Part shown: positions 1 through 7,970 of the stretch, piece by piece | Layout: every line of letters begins with the position of its first letter | How positions within the stretch are numbered: the first letter of the stretch is position 1 | Assembly: GCF_030268965.1 (NCBI RefSeq) | Contig: NZ_BSSE01000031.1 | Location: 1-64,000 of the forward strand | Length of the DNA: 64,000 bases | Source of the DNA: Microtetraspora sp. NBRC 16547 | GTDB lineage: Bacteria > Actinomycetota > Actinomycetes > Streptosporangiales > Streptosporangiaceae | Direction: 5' to 3' | Made by a program: the position numbers and the translations under genes | The notes under the pieces: generated by a model | What the model saw: the letters and a program-made list of their open reading frames with translations, nothing else | Databases searched by the model: none | Told to the model about the DNA's origin: nothing

Positions 1-110
1 TGCTGGCCCGGATCGAGCGACACGAACAGAAAGAGTTCGACTCCCAGCAGCACGATCACTGCGAGCAACAGCCTGACGTGCTCGACGTCGCGGCGTAACC
101 CCCGAGGGAT
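1..110 (-). CDS. Hydrophobic reading frame, partial at window edge
   Basis: Downstream of the broken cynR, a different minus-strand frame opens after a TAA at 111-113 and runs off the left edge. It encodes a strongly hydrophobic stretch (RLLLAVIVLLGVELFLFVSL), typical of a first transmembrane helix, in codons with high third-position GC. The start is probably a GTG inside the frame. I cannot name the product. It appears to be the piece of sequence that replaced the 3' end of cynR. Confidence 0.3.
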   Translation of the reverse strand, partial: MPRGLRRDVEHVRLLLAVIVLLGVELFLFVSLDPGQ

Positions 111-718
111 TTACGGACATGACCACTAAGGAGCGCGAGCCGGCTCTCGGCGAGATCATGGGCGGGCATCGGCCGGACGTGCTCGCCGTCGGAGTGGTCG
201 GCGCCGACCACGAGACTGAGCGTCTCCGTGAACAGGGCCGTGCCGCTGACGCCGGGCAGGTGCTGGTCGTCGAACGCGATCCCGAGATCGAGCTCGTCGG
301 CCAGCAATCCCGATTCGATGCGGTCCTGCGTCATCTCCTTGACGTCCAGGGTGATGCCTGGGTGGCGGGCGTGCATCTCTGCGATCAGCGGCCCGACCAG
401 ATAGGCGGTGAACGTCGGGGTCACCGCCAGCCGCAGGCTGCCACGGGAGAGGTCGGCCATGTCGATGACGGCGCGTTCGGCCGCGCTCAGGTCCCGCAGG
501 GCGCGCCGGGCATAGTGGACGTACGCCTCGCCGGCGTCGGTGAGCCGTACGCTGCGGCCGCTCCGGTCCAGCAGTTGCACCCCCACGACGCGCTCAAGCT
601 GCCTGATCTGCTGAGAAAGAGTGGGCTGGGAGACCCGCAGATCCTCGGCGGCGCGGGTGAAGTTGCCGTGCTCAGCCACGGCGATCAGATAGCGCAGATG
701 ACGCAGTTCCGGGGCCAC
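56..718 (-). pseudogene. cynR: CynR-like LysR regulator, 3' end lost
   Basis: LysR-family activator of a cyanate operon, divergent from carbonic anhydrase and cyanase. Residues 1-60 form the winged HTH (FTRAAEDLRVSQPTLSQQIR) and the effector-binding domain starts near residue 90. Family members have about 290-300 residues; this frame has 220. Similarity stops near LALLSG, and the last 15 or so residues (rich in S, T, C) look like out-of-frame translation. The effector domain therefore lacks its last third. Start GTG 718 lies seven bases after a TATAGT hexamer, so the message may be leaderless. The gene may still bind DNA, but an intact cyanate response is doubtful. Confidence 0.75.
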
Positions 719-726
719 GACACCAA

Positions 727-745
727 CTATAGGCGGGACCTATAG
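727..745. promoter_or_regulatory. Divergent LysR operator/promoter of the cyn cluster
   Basis: Perfect inverted repeat with arms CTATAGG (727-733) and CCTATAG (739-745) around a 5-bp spacer. It has the dyad form expected for a LysR-type box (ATAG...CTAT). It lies between cynR and the carbonic anhydrase gene and overlaps -10-like hexamers on both strands (TATAGT leftward, TATAGA rightward). Confidence 0.6.
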
Positions 746-841
746 AGATCATGGTTGATTCGTCTTGGACGCTATCGATGCACGTCATGCATGGTGGATG
801 ACGTCAGCCAAGGAGGCCGGCCCCAACCGAAGGGAGTGACC

Positions 842-1447
842 GTGCAGGACCTCGAACAGGGGGTCGCCCGTTTCCGGCGGAACGTCTTCCCCGCCAAGAC
901 GGAGCTCTTCACGCGCCTGGCGACCACCCACCGACCCGCGACCCTGTTCATCAGTTGCTCCGACGCCCGCGTGGTGCCCGAGCTGATCACCCAGAGCGAG
1001 CCCGGTGAACTGTTCGTCATCCGTACCGCCGGCAACCTCGTGCCCGCCTACGCTCCCGGTTCCGCCGACGGCGTCGCCGCCGGCATCGAGTACGCCGTCG
1101 CCGTGCTGGGCATCTCGGACATCGTGGTGTGCGGGCACTCCGGCTGCGGTGCGATGACCGCCGTGGCCGACGGCCTCGACCCTGCCTCGCTGCCGGCGGT
1201 CGCCGGGTGGTTGCGGCACGCGGACGCCTCCCAGGCCCGCACGACCGCTGAGGGCGGCGCGGGCACGGTGGCCGCTCTGGTCCGCCAGAACGTGCTCACG
1301 CAACTGGCGAACCTGGCCACCCACCCCTCGGTGGCGCGCGCCCTGGCCGGCGAGACGGTCACTCTGCGCGGCTGGATCTACGACATCGGCACCGGGACCG
1401 TGGCGGAACTCGACGCCACCGGCCGCCCCTCCGCTCTCGCGGTCTGA
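842..1447 (+). CDS. cynT: Beta-carbonic anhydrase
   Basis: Zinc enzyme interconverting CO2 and bicarbonate. In cyanate clusters it recycles the bicarbonate consumed by cyanase. The zinc-site motifs are intact: CSDAR (C39, D41) and CGHSGCG (H99, C102). The 201-residue length suits the family. I chose GTG 842 because the family N-terminus (VQDLEQGVARF) begins here and AAGGGAG lies five bases upstream; longer in-frame starts at 755 and 791 add an unconserved tail. A cyanase gene follows after 82 bp on the same strand. Confidence 0.93.
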   Translation: MQDLEQGVARFRRNVFPAKTELFTRLATTHRPATLFISCSDARVVPELITQSEPGELFVIRTAGNLVPAYAPGSADGVAAGIEYAVAVLGISDIVVCGHSGCGAMTAVADGLDPASLPAVAGWLRHADASQARTTAEGGAGTVAALVRQNVLTQLANLATHPSVARALAGETVTLRGWIYDIGTGTVAELDATGRPSALAV

Positions 1448-1529
1448 CCCGCCCCACGCATGAGGTCCCGCCGCCGTCCGGCGCCTCGGGATCGACACCC
1501 ACCACCCGTACACGGAAGGAACCACTCCC

Positions 1530-2000
1530 ATGGCACACGCCCAGTTGGACCCCGGCGCCCGTCAGGCTCTGGCGGCCGTCGCCGTCGAGGCCAAGACGCG
1601 CAATGACCTGACCTGGCAGCAGATCGCCGACGCCGCCGGCCTGTCGGTCGCCTTCGTCACCGCCGCCGTGCTCGGCCAGCACGCCCTGCCCGCGGACGCG
1701 GCGAAGGCGGTCGCAGGGCTGCTCGGCCTGGACGACGAGGCGGTGATGCTGCTGCAGACCATCCCGACCCGCGGCTCCATCGGCGGCGCCGTCCCCACCG
1801 ACCCGACGATCTACCGCTTCTACGAGATGCTCCAGGTCTACGGCACCACACTGAAGGCCCTCGTCCATGAGCAGTTCGGTGACGGGATCATCAGCGCGAT
1901 CAACTTCACGCTCGACGTGAAGAAGGTCGCCGATCCCGAGGGCGGCGAGCGCGCCGTCATCACCCTCGACGGCAAATACCTGCCCACCAAGCCCTTCTGA
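1530..2000 (+). CDS. cynS: Cyanate hydratase (cyanase)
   Basis: Converts cyanate plus bicarbonate to ammonia and CO2. At 156 residues it is full length. Residues 1-85 form the helical DNA-binding-like domain ([19 protein letters not shown]). The catalytic domain has R96 and E99 in RFYEML and S122 in [10 protein letters not shown], matching the numbering of the E. coli active site. A purine-rich ribosome-binding site (GGAAGGA) precedes the ATG. It is co-directional with carbonic anhydrase and deaminase and was probably controlled by the broken LysR upstream. Confidence 0.96.
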   Translation: MAHAQLDPGARQALAAVAVEAKTRNDLTWQQIADAAGLSVAFVTAAVLGQHALPADAAKAVAGLLGLDDEAVMLLQTIPTRGSIGGAVPTDPTIYRFYEMLQVYGTTLKALVHEQFGDGIISAINFTLDVKKVADPEGGERAVITLDGKYLPTKPF

Positions 2001-2118
2001 CCCGATCTTCGAGACCGGTGCGGGCCGGACAGGTCTCCTTCACACCTCTCCGGCCCGCCCCGTCGTTCGTTCTCCGCCGCCCGCCGGCGGGTCTCGTTTC
2101 CCTCATGGAGGACATCTC

Positions 2119-2616
2119 ATGGACTTCGCACGGCGCACCATCGACCTCGCCCGCCGGAACGTCGCCGAGGGCGGCCGTCCGTTCGCGACCGTCATCGTCA
2201 AGGACGGCGAGATCCTGGCCGAGAGCGCGAACAAGGTCGCCCAGACCTCCGACCCGACCGCGCACGCCGAGATCCTCGCCATCCGCGAGGCGTGCGTGAA
2301 GCTGGGCACCGAGCACCTGACCGGCACCACCATCTACGTCCTGGCTCACCCCTGCCCGATATGCCTGGGATCGCTGTACTACTGCTCCCCGGACAAGGTC
2401 GTCTTCCTCACCACACGCGAGACCTATGAGCCCCACTACGTGGACGACCGCAAGTACTTCGAACTCGACACCTTCTACGCCGAGTTCGCCAAGAACTGGG
2501 ACGAGCGGCGCCTGCCGATGCGCTACGAGCCGCACGAGGCCGCCGTCGACGTCTACCGCCTCTGGCAGGAGCGCAACGGCGGCGAGCGGCGCGTGGCGGG
2601 CGCTCCCACCGCATAG
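2119..2616 (+). CDS. Zinc-dependent nucleoside/guanine-type deaminase
   Basis: Cytidine/deoxycytidylate deaminase superfamily (GuaD/TadA-like), 165 residues. The zinc motif HAE (H49, proton-shuttling E51) is followed by PCPIC (C79, C82). N-terminal FARRTIDLARRNV and the downstream aromatic-rich region (YEPHYVDDRKYFELDTFYAEF) resemble small guanine or cytosine deaminases rather than TadA. GGAGG lies seven bases before ATG. Its position 118 bp after cynS suggests release or scavenging of nitrogen from a heterocycle or a cyanate-related by-product. The substrate is not determined by the sequence. Confidence 0.82.
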   Translation: MDFARRTIDLARRNVAEGGRPFATVIVKDGEILAESANKVAQTSDPTAHAEILAIREACVKLGTEHLTGTTIYVLAHPCPICLGSLYYCSPDKVVFLTTRETYEPHYVDDRKYFELDTFYAEFAKNWDERRLPMRYEPHEAAVDVYRLWQERNGGERRVAGAPTA

Positions 2617-2624
2617 CGGTCGGC

Positions 2625-2775
2625 GCCAGGGCATCGCCGGGCGGTCGGGCGCCTCGCCGTTGTGGTCGGCCACAACGACCCGGGCGCCCTCGGCGCTCAT
2701 CAGCTCCGCCGCGGCCTCGCCGATGCCGCTCCCCGCCCCGGTGATGATCGCCACCTTCTGGTCGAGTCGGTTCAC
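2625..2775 (-). pseudogene. N-terminal stub of a short-chain dehydrogenase
   Basis: From GTG 2775 leftward, about 45 codons encode the start of a classical SDR: a cofactor-binding motif (AIITGAGSGIGEAA) and the second strand ending ARVVVADHNG. Similarity then stops and the frame runs into sequence antisense to the deaminase gene. Over 80% of the expected roughly 250 residues are missing, including the NNAG and YxxxK motifs. It is a deletion remnant converging on the cyanate cluster. Confidence 0.6.
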
Positions 2776-3111
2776 TGCGCCCCCCGATGATCTGTCCGTG
2801 CCGGTCGCACCGATCACGCCGAGGGCGCCGGGATCGACCTCATCGGACTGGTCACCCAGCGGGCATCGGTTTATGCCTCGGAAGGGCAAGATTTGCCGCG
2901 AACCCCGCACACGACCTGCGGGCTGTCACTGACAGGGTGGCCTACAGAAGTCGGCCAACGACGGTGGTCACCGCCTTCCTGAAAGGCCCGTCCGACCCGG
3001 CCACCTCGACGGCGGCACGCGATCCCTCAGAACCACTCACCCATGAGAGTCGCCCGCAAGGCGATCTCTTTCGATTGGACACTCTCTCCAACCTGGACGT
3101 AGAGTCCAGCC
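2776..3111. promoter_or_regulatory. Intergenic region with leaderless promoter and dyads
   Basis: No gene is seen between the SDR stub and the YheO-like regulator. Its right end holds TTGGAC (3075-3080, -35-like) and TAGAGT (3100-3105, -10-like), ending exactly six bases before GTG 3112, so the mRNA is probably leaderless. Two inverted repeats overlap it: TTGGA/TCCAA (3075-3079, 3087-3091) and CTGGAC/GTCCAG (3093-3098, 3104-3109). These are good candidates for autoregulatory operators. Confidence 0.5.
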
Positions 3112-3765
3112 GTGGAAGTCGTGGGGGAGGGCGCCGACCCTCGTGTGCGGATGTGGGCACCGGCGTGCCAGGCCGTCGCGCTGCTGCTCGGCCCATACGC
3201 CGAGGTGGTCCTGCACGATCCGGACGCCGACAAGGTCCTGGCCATCTGGAATCCGATGACCTCCCGCGGCCCGGGGGATCCGTCGCGGCTCGGCGAGCTG
3301 GACGCGCTCGACCCGTCCGCGCTGGACGTGTTCGGCCCGTACGAGAAGCTGCTCGCGGACGGCCGGCGGCTGTCGTCGGTCAGCGCGGTGCTACGCGACG
3401 CGGACGGGAAGGCGTCGGCGGTGCTGTGCGTCAACCTTGACCGCACGCCGCTGGAGCAGGCCGCCGCCGTACTGTCCGCGTTCGGTGCCCCGACCGTGGC
3501 CCGTCCGGAGCCGCTGTTCGAACAGGACTGGAGCGAGCGGATCCAGCACATCGTCGGCGCGTACGTGCGCGAGTGCGGCCGCCCGGTGGAGCGGTTGACC
3601 CGCCAGGACCGCCTGACCGTCCTCGACCGGTTGGATGAGGCCAAGGTGTTCGCCGTGCGCCGTGCCGCACCCGTCGTCGCCGGTGTTCTGCGGGTCTCCC
3701 GATCCACCCTGTACGGCCTGCTGGCCGAGCTCAGAGCATCGAACGCGAAGGACAAGACGTCATGA
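3112..3765 (+). CDS. YheO/DauR-like PAS-HTH regulator
   Basis: A 217-residue transcription factor. The N-terminal half (residues 15-115) resembles the YheO-like PAS domain: AVALLLGPYAEVVLHD, then the loop NPMTSR and the core AVLRDADGKASAVLCVNLD. The C-terminal part (residues 155-210) is an HTH of the DauR type (VVAGVLRVSRSTLYGLLAEL). DauR controls D-arginine catabolism, and related regulators often sit beside amino-acid enzymes. The stop overlaps the aminotransferase start (ATGA), so the two genes are translationally coupled. The ligand is probably an amino acid or derivative (inference). Confidence 0.82.
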   Translation: MEVVGEGADPRVRMWAPACQAVALLLGPYAEVVLHDPDADKVLAIWNPMTSRGPGDPSRLGELDALDPSALDVFGPYEKLLADGRRLSSVSAVLRDADGKASAVLCVNLDRTPLEQAAAVLSAFGAPTVARPEPLFEQDWSERIQHIVGAYVRECGRPVERLTRQDRLTVLDRLDEAKVFAVRRAAPVVAGVLRVSRSTLYGLLAELRASNAKDKTS

Positions 3766-4895
3766 CCCGGCTTCCCGACTTCCGCCTGGAAACCCACTTC
3801 TCCCGGTGGGAGTTCACCGCGCGCCACCACATGACCGCGTCCGACGTCCAGACCATGACACTCGGCGAACTACTCGCTCTGGCCGACGAGCACGACCGGG
3901 CCACGTTCGAGAACCTGCCCCTGGGTTACACCGAGACCTACGGCGATCCCGCCTTGCGCGAGGTGATCGCCCAGATGTACGAGCGGGCGGACGCTGCTGA
4001 CGTCATCTGCTTCGCGGGCGCCGAGGAGGCCCTGTATCTGGCGATGAACGTCCTGCTCGACGCCGGTGACCACGCGGTCGTCGTGACTCCGAACTACCAG
4101 TCGGCCGAGACCGTGCCGCTGGCGCTGTGCGAGGTCACCGGCGTCGCCCTCGACCCGAACCGCGACTGGGCCCTGGACCTCGACCAGATCAGGGCGGCGA
4201 TCCGGCCGAACACCCGGGTGGTGTCGGTGAACTTCCCCAACAACCCCACCGGCAAGGTCATCGACGCCGCCGACTTCACCGAACTGGCGCGGATCTGCGA
4301 CGAGCGCGGCATCCACCTGTTCAGCGACGAGGTCTACCGCGGCCTGGAGCGTGATCCGGCCCGCATCCTGCCGCAGGCCGCGGACCTGTCCGAGCGTGCC
4401 CTGTCGCTGAACGTGACTTCCAAATCCCTGGGCCTGCCGGGCCTGCGGATCGGCTGGATCGCCTGCCGCGACCGGGCCCTGCTCTCCCGGCTGGAGCGGG
4501 CCAAGCATTACACCACCATCTGCAACTCGGCCCCGAGCGAGGTCCTGGCCCGCATCGCGCTCAAGTCCCGCGCGACGATCCTGGACCGCAACCGGGCCCT
4601 GATCGCGCGGAACCTGCCGTTCTTCGACGCGTTCTTCGCCGAGTTCGCGGACGTCTTCGAGTGGCAGGCACCGGACGGTGGCTGCGTCGCCTTCCCCCGC
4701 TACCTCGGCCCGGACGGGGTGGAGGAATTCTGTACCCGGCTGGTGGAGGAAGCAGGCGTCCTGCTCCTGCCCGCGAGCATCTACCGCTCCGAACTCACCC
4801 CCACGCCCACCGACCGGTTCCGTATCGGCATCGGCCGCACCGACCCGGAAGCGGGCCTGGCCGCCTTCTCGCAGTGGATGCGGGCCCGCCGATGA
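3762..4895 (+). CDS. PLP-dependent aminotransferase, class I/II
   Basis: Fold-type I aminotransferase, 377 residues, full length. Visible motifs: the cofactor phosphate-binding region (GAEEALYLAMNVLL), NFPNNPTGK with the substrate-facing Asn, SDEVYRGLE with the pyridine-pairing Asp, the Schiff-base lysine in SLNVTSKSLGLPG, and the phosphate-binding RIGW. Cytosolic. Substrate unknown; similar proteins include capreomycidine-synthase-like and aspartate-type enzymes. It forms an operon with the YheO-like regulator, and a third overlapping frame (ATGA at 4892) begins at its end. Confidence 0.88.
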   Translation: MTRLPDFRLETHFSRWEFTARHHMTASDVQTMTLGELLALADEHDRATFENLPLGYTETYGDPALREVIAQMYERADAADVICFAGAEEALYLAMNVLLDAGDHAVVVTPNYQSAETVPLALCEVTGVALDPNRDWALDLDQIRAAIRPNTRVVSVNFPNNPTGKVIDAADFTELARICDERGIHLFSDEVYRGLERDPARILPQAADLSERALSLNVTSKSLGLPGLRIGWIACRDRALLSRLERAKHYTTICNSAPSEVLARIALKSRATILDRNRALIARNLPFFDAFFAEFADVFEWQAPDGGCVAFPRYLGPDGVEEFCTRLVEEAGVLLLPASIYRSELTPTPTDRFRIGIGRTDPEAGLAAFSQWMRARR

Positions 4896-4955
4896 CCTAC
4901 ACCGTCGTCGACGCGATCGAACGGGTCGTACGGACCCTCGACGCCTGCGCCAGGC
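4892..4955 (+). pseudogene. Start of a truncated third operon gene
   Basis: ATG 4892 overlaps the aminotransferase stop (ATGA), the usual sign of a coupled downstream gene. About 21 codons read like real protein (TYTVVDAIERVVRTLDACAR) with high third-position GC. The frame then runs into the antisense of the convergent ABC gene ending at 4956. The rest of this gene is gone, apparently by a rearrangement that joined the ABC operon here. The family cannot be recognised from so short a piece. Confidence 0.45.
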
Positions 4956-5822
4956 TCAACGGTTCTCTCCGGTCAGGTGGACGAACAGGTCCTGCAGGTC
5001 GATCGGCCCGAGTTCGAGGCCTGCCTCGGTCGCCTGCCTGCGCCGGCCCTCGTCGACCTCGCCGTACACCGTCGCGGACGTGGTCGGGCCGAGCCGCCGG
5101 GTGCCGAGCACGGTCAGGTCGGCGGTGAACGCGTCCACCTGCGCGGTGGGTCCGATCACGGTCGCACCCCTCGACAGCAGTGTCTGGGTGTCCTCCTGTA
5201 CGAGTAACCGGCCCCTGTCGATGATCAGAACCTCCTCGAACAGCGGGCCGACCTCCTGGATGAGATGCGTCGACAGGATGATCGTGCGGGGGTGCGCGAT
5301 GTAGTCGGCCAGCAGCGCGTCATAGAACGCCTGCCGTGAAGGCGCGTCCATGCCGAGGTACGCCTCGTCGAACATGGTCAGCGGCGCCCGGCCGGCCAGG
5401 CCCACGACGACACCCATCGCCGAGCGCTGCCCGGTGGACATGGAACCGATGGACATCTTCGGCGTGATCCCGAACAGCTCCAGCAGCTCGGCGGCATAGT
5501 CGGCGTCCCAGTTCGGGCGTAGCCACTCGGCGAAGTACAGGGCGTCCTCGACGGTGCCGATGGTGATCGCCTCGCCCGTGTCGCGGACGAGGCTGATCCG
5601 CGGGGTGAGGGCCGCGTTCTCGAACACTGGCTGCCCGTCGATTCGTACACGCCCGGCGGACTGCCGGCGGACCGCGGCCAGGATCGACAGCAGACTGGTC
5701 TTGCCGGATCCGTTCCGGCCGAGCAGCCCGTAGATCTTGCTCTCCTCCAGGCTGAACGTCAGCCGGTCGAGCGCCGTGACGTCGTCGTAGCGCAGTACCA
5801 GGTCCTCGACCTCGACCCTCAT
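4956..5822 (-). CDS. ABC transporter ATP-binding protein (YtrB-like)
   Basis: A 288-residue ATPase subunit. Walker A GRNGSGKTSLL is near residue 36, signature SMSTGQRSAMGVV near 130, Walker B LTMFDEAYLGMD near 155, and the switch His in LSTHL near 188. The signature is SMSTGQ rather than the usual LSGGQ, as in the YtrB group. About 90 C-terminal residues extend past the ATPase core. It is coupled to the upstream GntR gene (ATGA at 5822). No permease gene follows, so the membrane partner is missing or elsewhere. Confidence 0.85.
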   Translation of the reverse strand: MRVEVEDLVLRYDDVTALDRLTFSLEESKIYGLLGRNGSGKTSLLSILAAVRRQSAGRVRIDGQPVFENAALTPRISLVRDTGEAITIGTVEDALYFAEWLRPNWDADYAAELLELFGITPKMSIGSMSTGQRSAMGVVVGLAGRAPLTMFDEAYLGMDAPSRQAFYDALLADYIAHPRTIILSTHLIQEVGPLFEEVLIIDRGRLLVQEDTQTLLSRGATVIGPTAQVDAFTADLTVLGTRRLGPTTSATVYGEVDEGRRRQATEAGLELGPIDLQDLFVHLTGENR

Positions 5823-6178
5823 CACCCCTCCAGCTCCTCGATGCGCCCGATGACCTCGCTGAGCGGGATTCCGATGGCCTTGGCGTCGGCGACCATCGGA
5901 TCGACCACGTCGGCGAAGAAGCTCTTCCTGCGCACGGCCCTGAGTGCGTCCCGCGCGTGCGGGCTGACGAACATGCCGATGCCCCGCTTCTTGTAGAGAA
6001 CGCCCTCGTCCACCAGTTGCTGGAACGCCTTCGCCGCGGTGGCCGGGTTGATCCGGTAGAAGGCGGCGTACCGGTTGGTGGACATGACCTGCTCGTCGCC
6101 CTTGAGCGTCTGGCTGAGCACGTCCGCCTTGATCCGGTCGGCGATCTGGCGGTAGATCGGGCTGCGGTCGTCGAACAT
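5822..6178 (-). CDS. GntR-family regulator, YtrA subfamily
   Basis: A 118-residue repressor: winged HTH (residues 1-75; PIYRQIADRIKADVLSQTLK, then NPATAAKAFQQLVDEG) plus the short helical dimerisation tail characteristic of YtrA. YtrA repressors control their own operon with ABC genes and respond to cell-wall-active agents. That fits the coupled ATPase gene. Candidate promoter elements on the minus strand upstream are TTGACC and TACGGT with 17-bp spacing (about 6213-6241). Confidence 0.85.
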   Translation of the reverse strand: MFDDRSPIYRQIADRIKADVLSQTLKGDEQVMSTNRYAAFYRINPATAAKAFQQLVDEGVLYKKRGIGMFVSPHARDALRAVRRKSFFADVVDPMVADAKAIGIPLSEVIGRIEELEG

Positions 6179-6373
6179 GGTGCCGGCTCCGTTGGTTCAT
6201 TGCCCTACTAATGGACCGTAGAAGCCGGTCAAGGACCGGTCAACCGCCGATCACGCCCGCCGCCGCTCGGTGCCGCTCGGTGCCGAGCCGACGTCGGCCG
6301 GCAGGCGGGTCGCTGACGCGGACGCTGGCTCTTCTGCACCAGGACTGAGCGCTTTCGCGGTGCGGTGCCGCCG

Positions 6374-7264
6374 TCAGTTCAGCCGCAGTGTGGCGACGGC
6401 GGCGCGGTGGTCGCTTCCGGTGGCCTCCTCGACGCCCGCGCTGGTCGCGGTGAGGCCGCGGTAGAGGATGTGATCGGGCCGGGTGATCGGGAACGACGAC
6501 GGCCAGGTGAAGCCGAAGCCTCCGCCCGCCTCCTGCTGGGCGTCGGTGAGCGGCGGCACCAGGCCGGAGCGCTGGCGGTCGGTGGTCGCGGTGTTGAGGT
6601 CGCCGAGCAGCAGCAGGTGCTCGCTGGGGTCGCGGTCGATGAGCCGCCGGGCGTGGGAGAGCGTCTCGTCACGCCGGGCCGTCGCGCCGGGCCGGGCCGA
6701 GGCGAGGTGCATGACGTAGACAGTCAGCTTCCCCTTGGGCGTCTTCACCACGGCACGCAGCGCGCGGGTCCACGCCAGGCCGATGTCCACCCGGCGCTGC
6801 TCGACGATGGGATAGCGGCTCCACAGCCCGATCGTGCTGACCTGCACCTTGTGCGGGAAGATCTGGTCAAGCTCCTTGGCCGCGGGGCCGCCCGGGGTCA
6901 GTTCCTGCGCCGCGAACAGGTCGCGGCCCTTCGCCACGGCGCGTACGGCGCGTCCCGAGCTGGAGTTGACCACACCGACGTTGAGCGTGGCGACCGACAG
7001 GTCGCTCGTCCCGCCCGGCGGGGTGCGCAGCAGGTCCGGGCCGAACATGACGGCCCATACGAGCGCCGGGAGCATCACGGCGGCGACCGCCTGCCACGAT
7101 CGGCTGAAGAGCGCGCCGATCAGCAGGACGGGAACGCCGAGACCCAGCCAGGGGAGGAGGCTCTCCACTATGGGCGTAAATCTGTTCAGATCCGGCAGAA
7201 GGCTGTGCCCTCCGAGAAGCAGGGCAAGCGCCCCCGCCAGCACGATGATCGCCCGCCTCAGCAC
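6374..7264 (-). CDS. Membrane-anchored endonuclease/exonuclease/phosphatase family protein
   Basis: 296 residues. Three hydrophobic segments occupy residues 1-75 (e.g. AIIVLAGALALLLGG, VPVLLIGALF), followed by an EEP fold facing outward. Recognisable EEP motifs are SVATLNVG, FAAQELTP (metal-binding Glu), YVMHLAS, LLLLGDLNTATTD (GD-N), and SDHRAAVATLRL (catalytic D-H). Family members hydrolyse phosphodiester or phosphomonoester bonds in nucleic acids, lipids or sugars; the substrate here is unknown. GTG 7264 is supported by AAGGAG four bases upstream. Confidence 0.8.
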   Translation of the reverse strand: MLRRAIIVLAGALALLLGGHSLLPDLNRFTPIVESLLPWLGLGVPVLLIGALFSRSWQAVAAVMLPALVWAVMFGPDLLRTPPGGTSDLSVATLNVGVVNSSSGRAVRAVAKGRDLFAAQELTPGGPAAKELDQIFPHKVQVSTIGLWSRYPIVEQRRVDIGLAWTRALRAVVKTPKGKLTVYVMHLASARPGATARRDETLSHARRLIDRDPSEHLLLLGDLNTATTDRQRSGLVPPLTDAQQEAGGGFGFTWPSSFPITRPDHILYRGLTATSAGVEEATGSDHRAAVATLRLN

Positions 7265-7444
7265 GCCGCTCCTTGTCCGCCTCGCCCCGGGAGGGCTCGG
7301 CTGCCCCGAGATGCGTAGGCTAGTCGCCCGCGGCGGCGCTCGCGGGCACCGCCGCGTCGCGCCGCCCGCCGAACGGCCGGTTCATATCGGATGTCGCGGA
7401 GGTCGGACGACGTCGCCCTTGGGAGAGACGTCCAGATCGGCGGG

Positions 7445-7864
7445 TCACGCCCTCCCGGTCGAGCGCAGAATGTCGAGATAGTGCGCATTGCTCATGATGC
7501 CGAGGATGTTCCCGAAGGGATCGACCACGGAAGCGGTGACGAACCCCTCGCCGCGCTCCGTGCGCGCCTCGTACTCCTTGGCTCCCATGGACAGCAGCTT
7601 CTCGAGAGTCGCCGTCACATCGTCCACGTGCCAGTACACGACGGCACCGCCCGGGCCGGTCGCCGGGACGCCGGGCGAGTATCGGGCGTCGATGATGCCC
7701 AGCTCATGCTGGTAGTCGCCGATGCGGAACTCGACGTACGCCGGTCGCCCGTCCGGTCCCGACCGGTTGAAGTACGGCTCGACACCCAGCAGCTCGGTGT
7801 ACCACTCCTTCGCCGCCGTCACGTCCGTGGCCCAGAAGCTGACGGTGCTGAGTCCTCGCAACAT
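7445..7864 (-). CDS. VOC (glyoxalase/bleomycin-resistance fold) protein
   Basis: 139 residues with two beta-alpha-beta-beta-beta modules (first near WATDVTAAKEWYTELLGVEP, second near AVVYWHVDDVTATLEKLLSM). Terminal ASVVDPFGNILGIM has the usual metal-facing Asp/Asn region. It could be an isomerase, dioxygenase-like enzyme or drug-binding protein. AAAGGA lies shortly before ATG 7864. It is divergent from the first tandem WYL regulator, which is the likely controller. Confidence 0.8.
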   Translation of the reverse strand: MLRGLSTVSFWATDVTAAKEWYTELLGVEPYFNRSGPDGRPAYVEFRIGDYQHELGIIDARYSPGVPATGPGGAVVYWHVDDVTATLEKLLSMGAKEYEARTERGEGFVTASVVDPFGNILGIMSNAHYLDILRSTGRA

Positions 7865-7970
7865 TTGTTGTCCTTTGTTCCGTGGCGGGATCCGCCGTGG
7901 TGGATGACAGTGACCATTCTTCGGTTCAAAGTGATCATCAAATGAGCAGTTTGTTTGCCAGAATGTGGTC
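7865..7970. promoter_or_regulatory. Divergent promoter region, VOC / WYL
   Basis: 106 bp between oppositely oriented genes. It holds an inverted repeat GGCGG (7884-7888) / CCGCC (7892-7896). CAGAAT at 7959-7964 ends six bases before ATG 7971, so the WYL gene may be leaderless. Confidence 0.35.
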
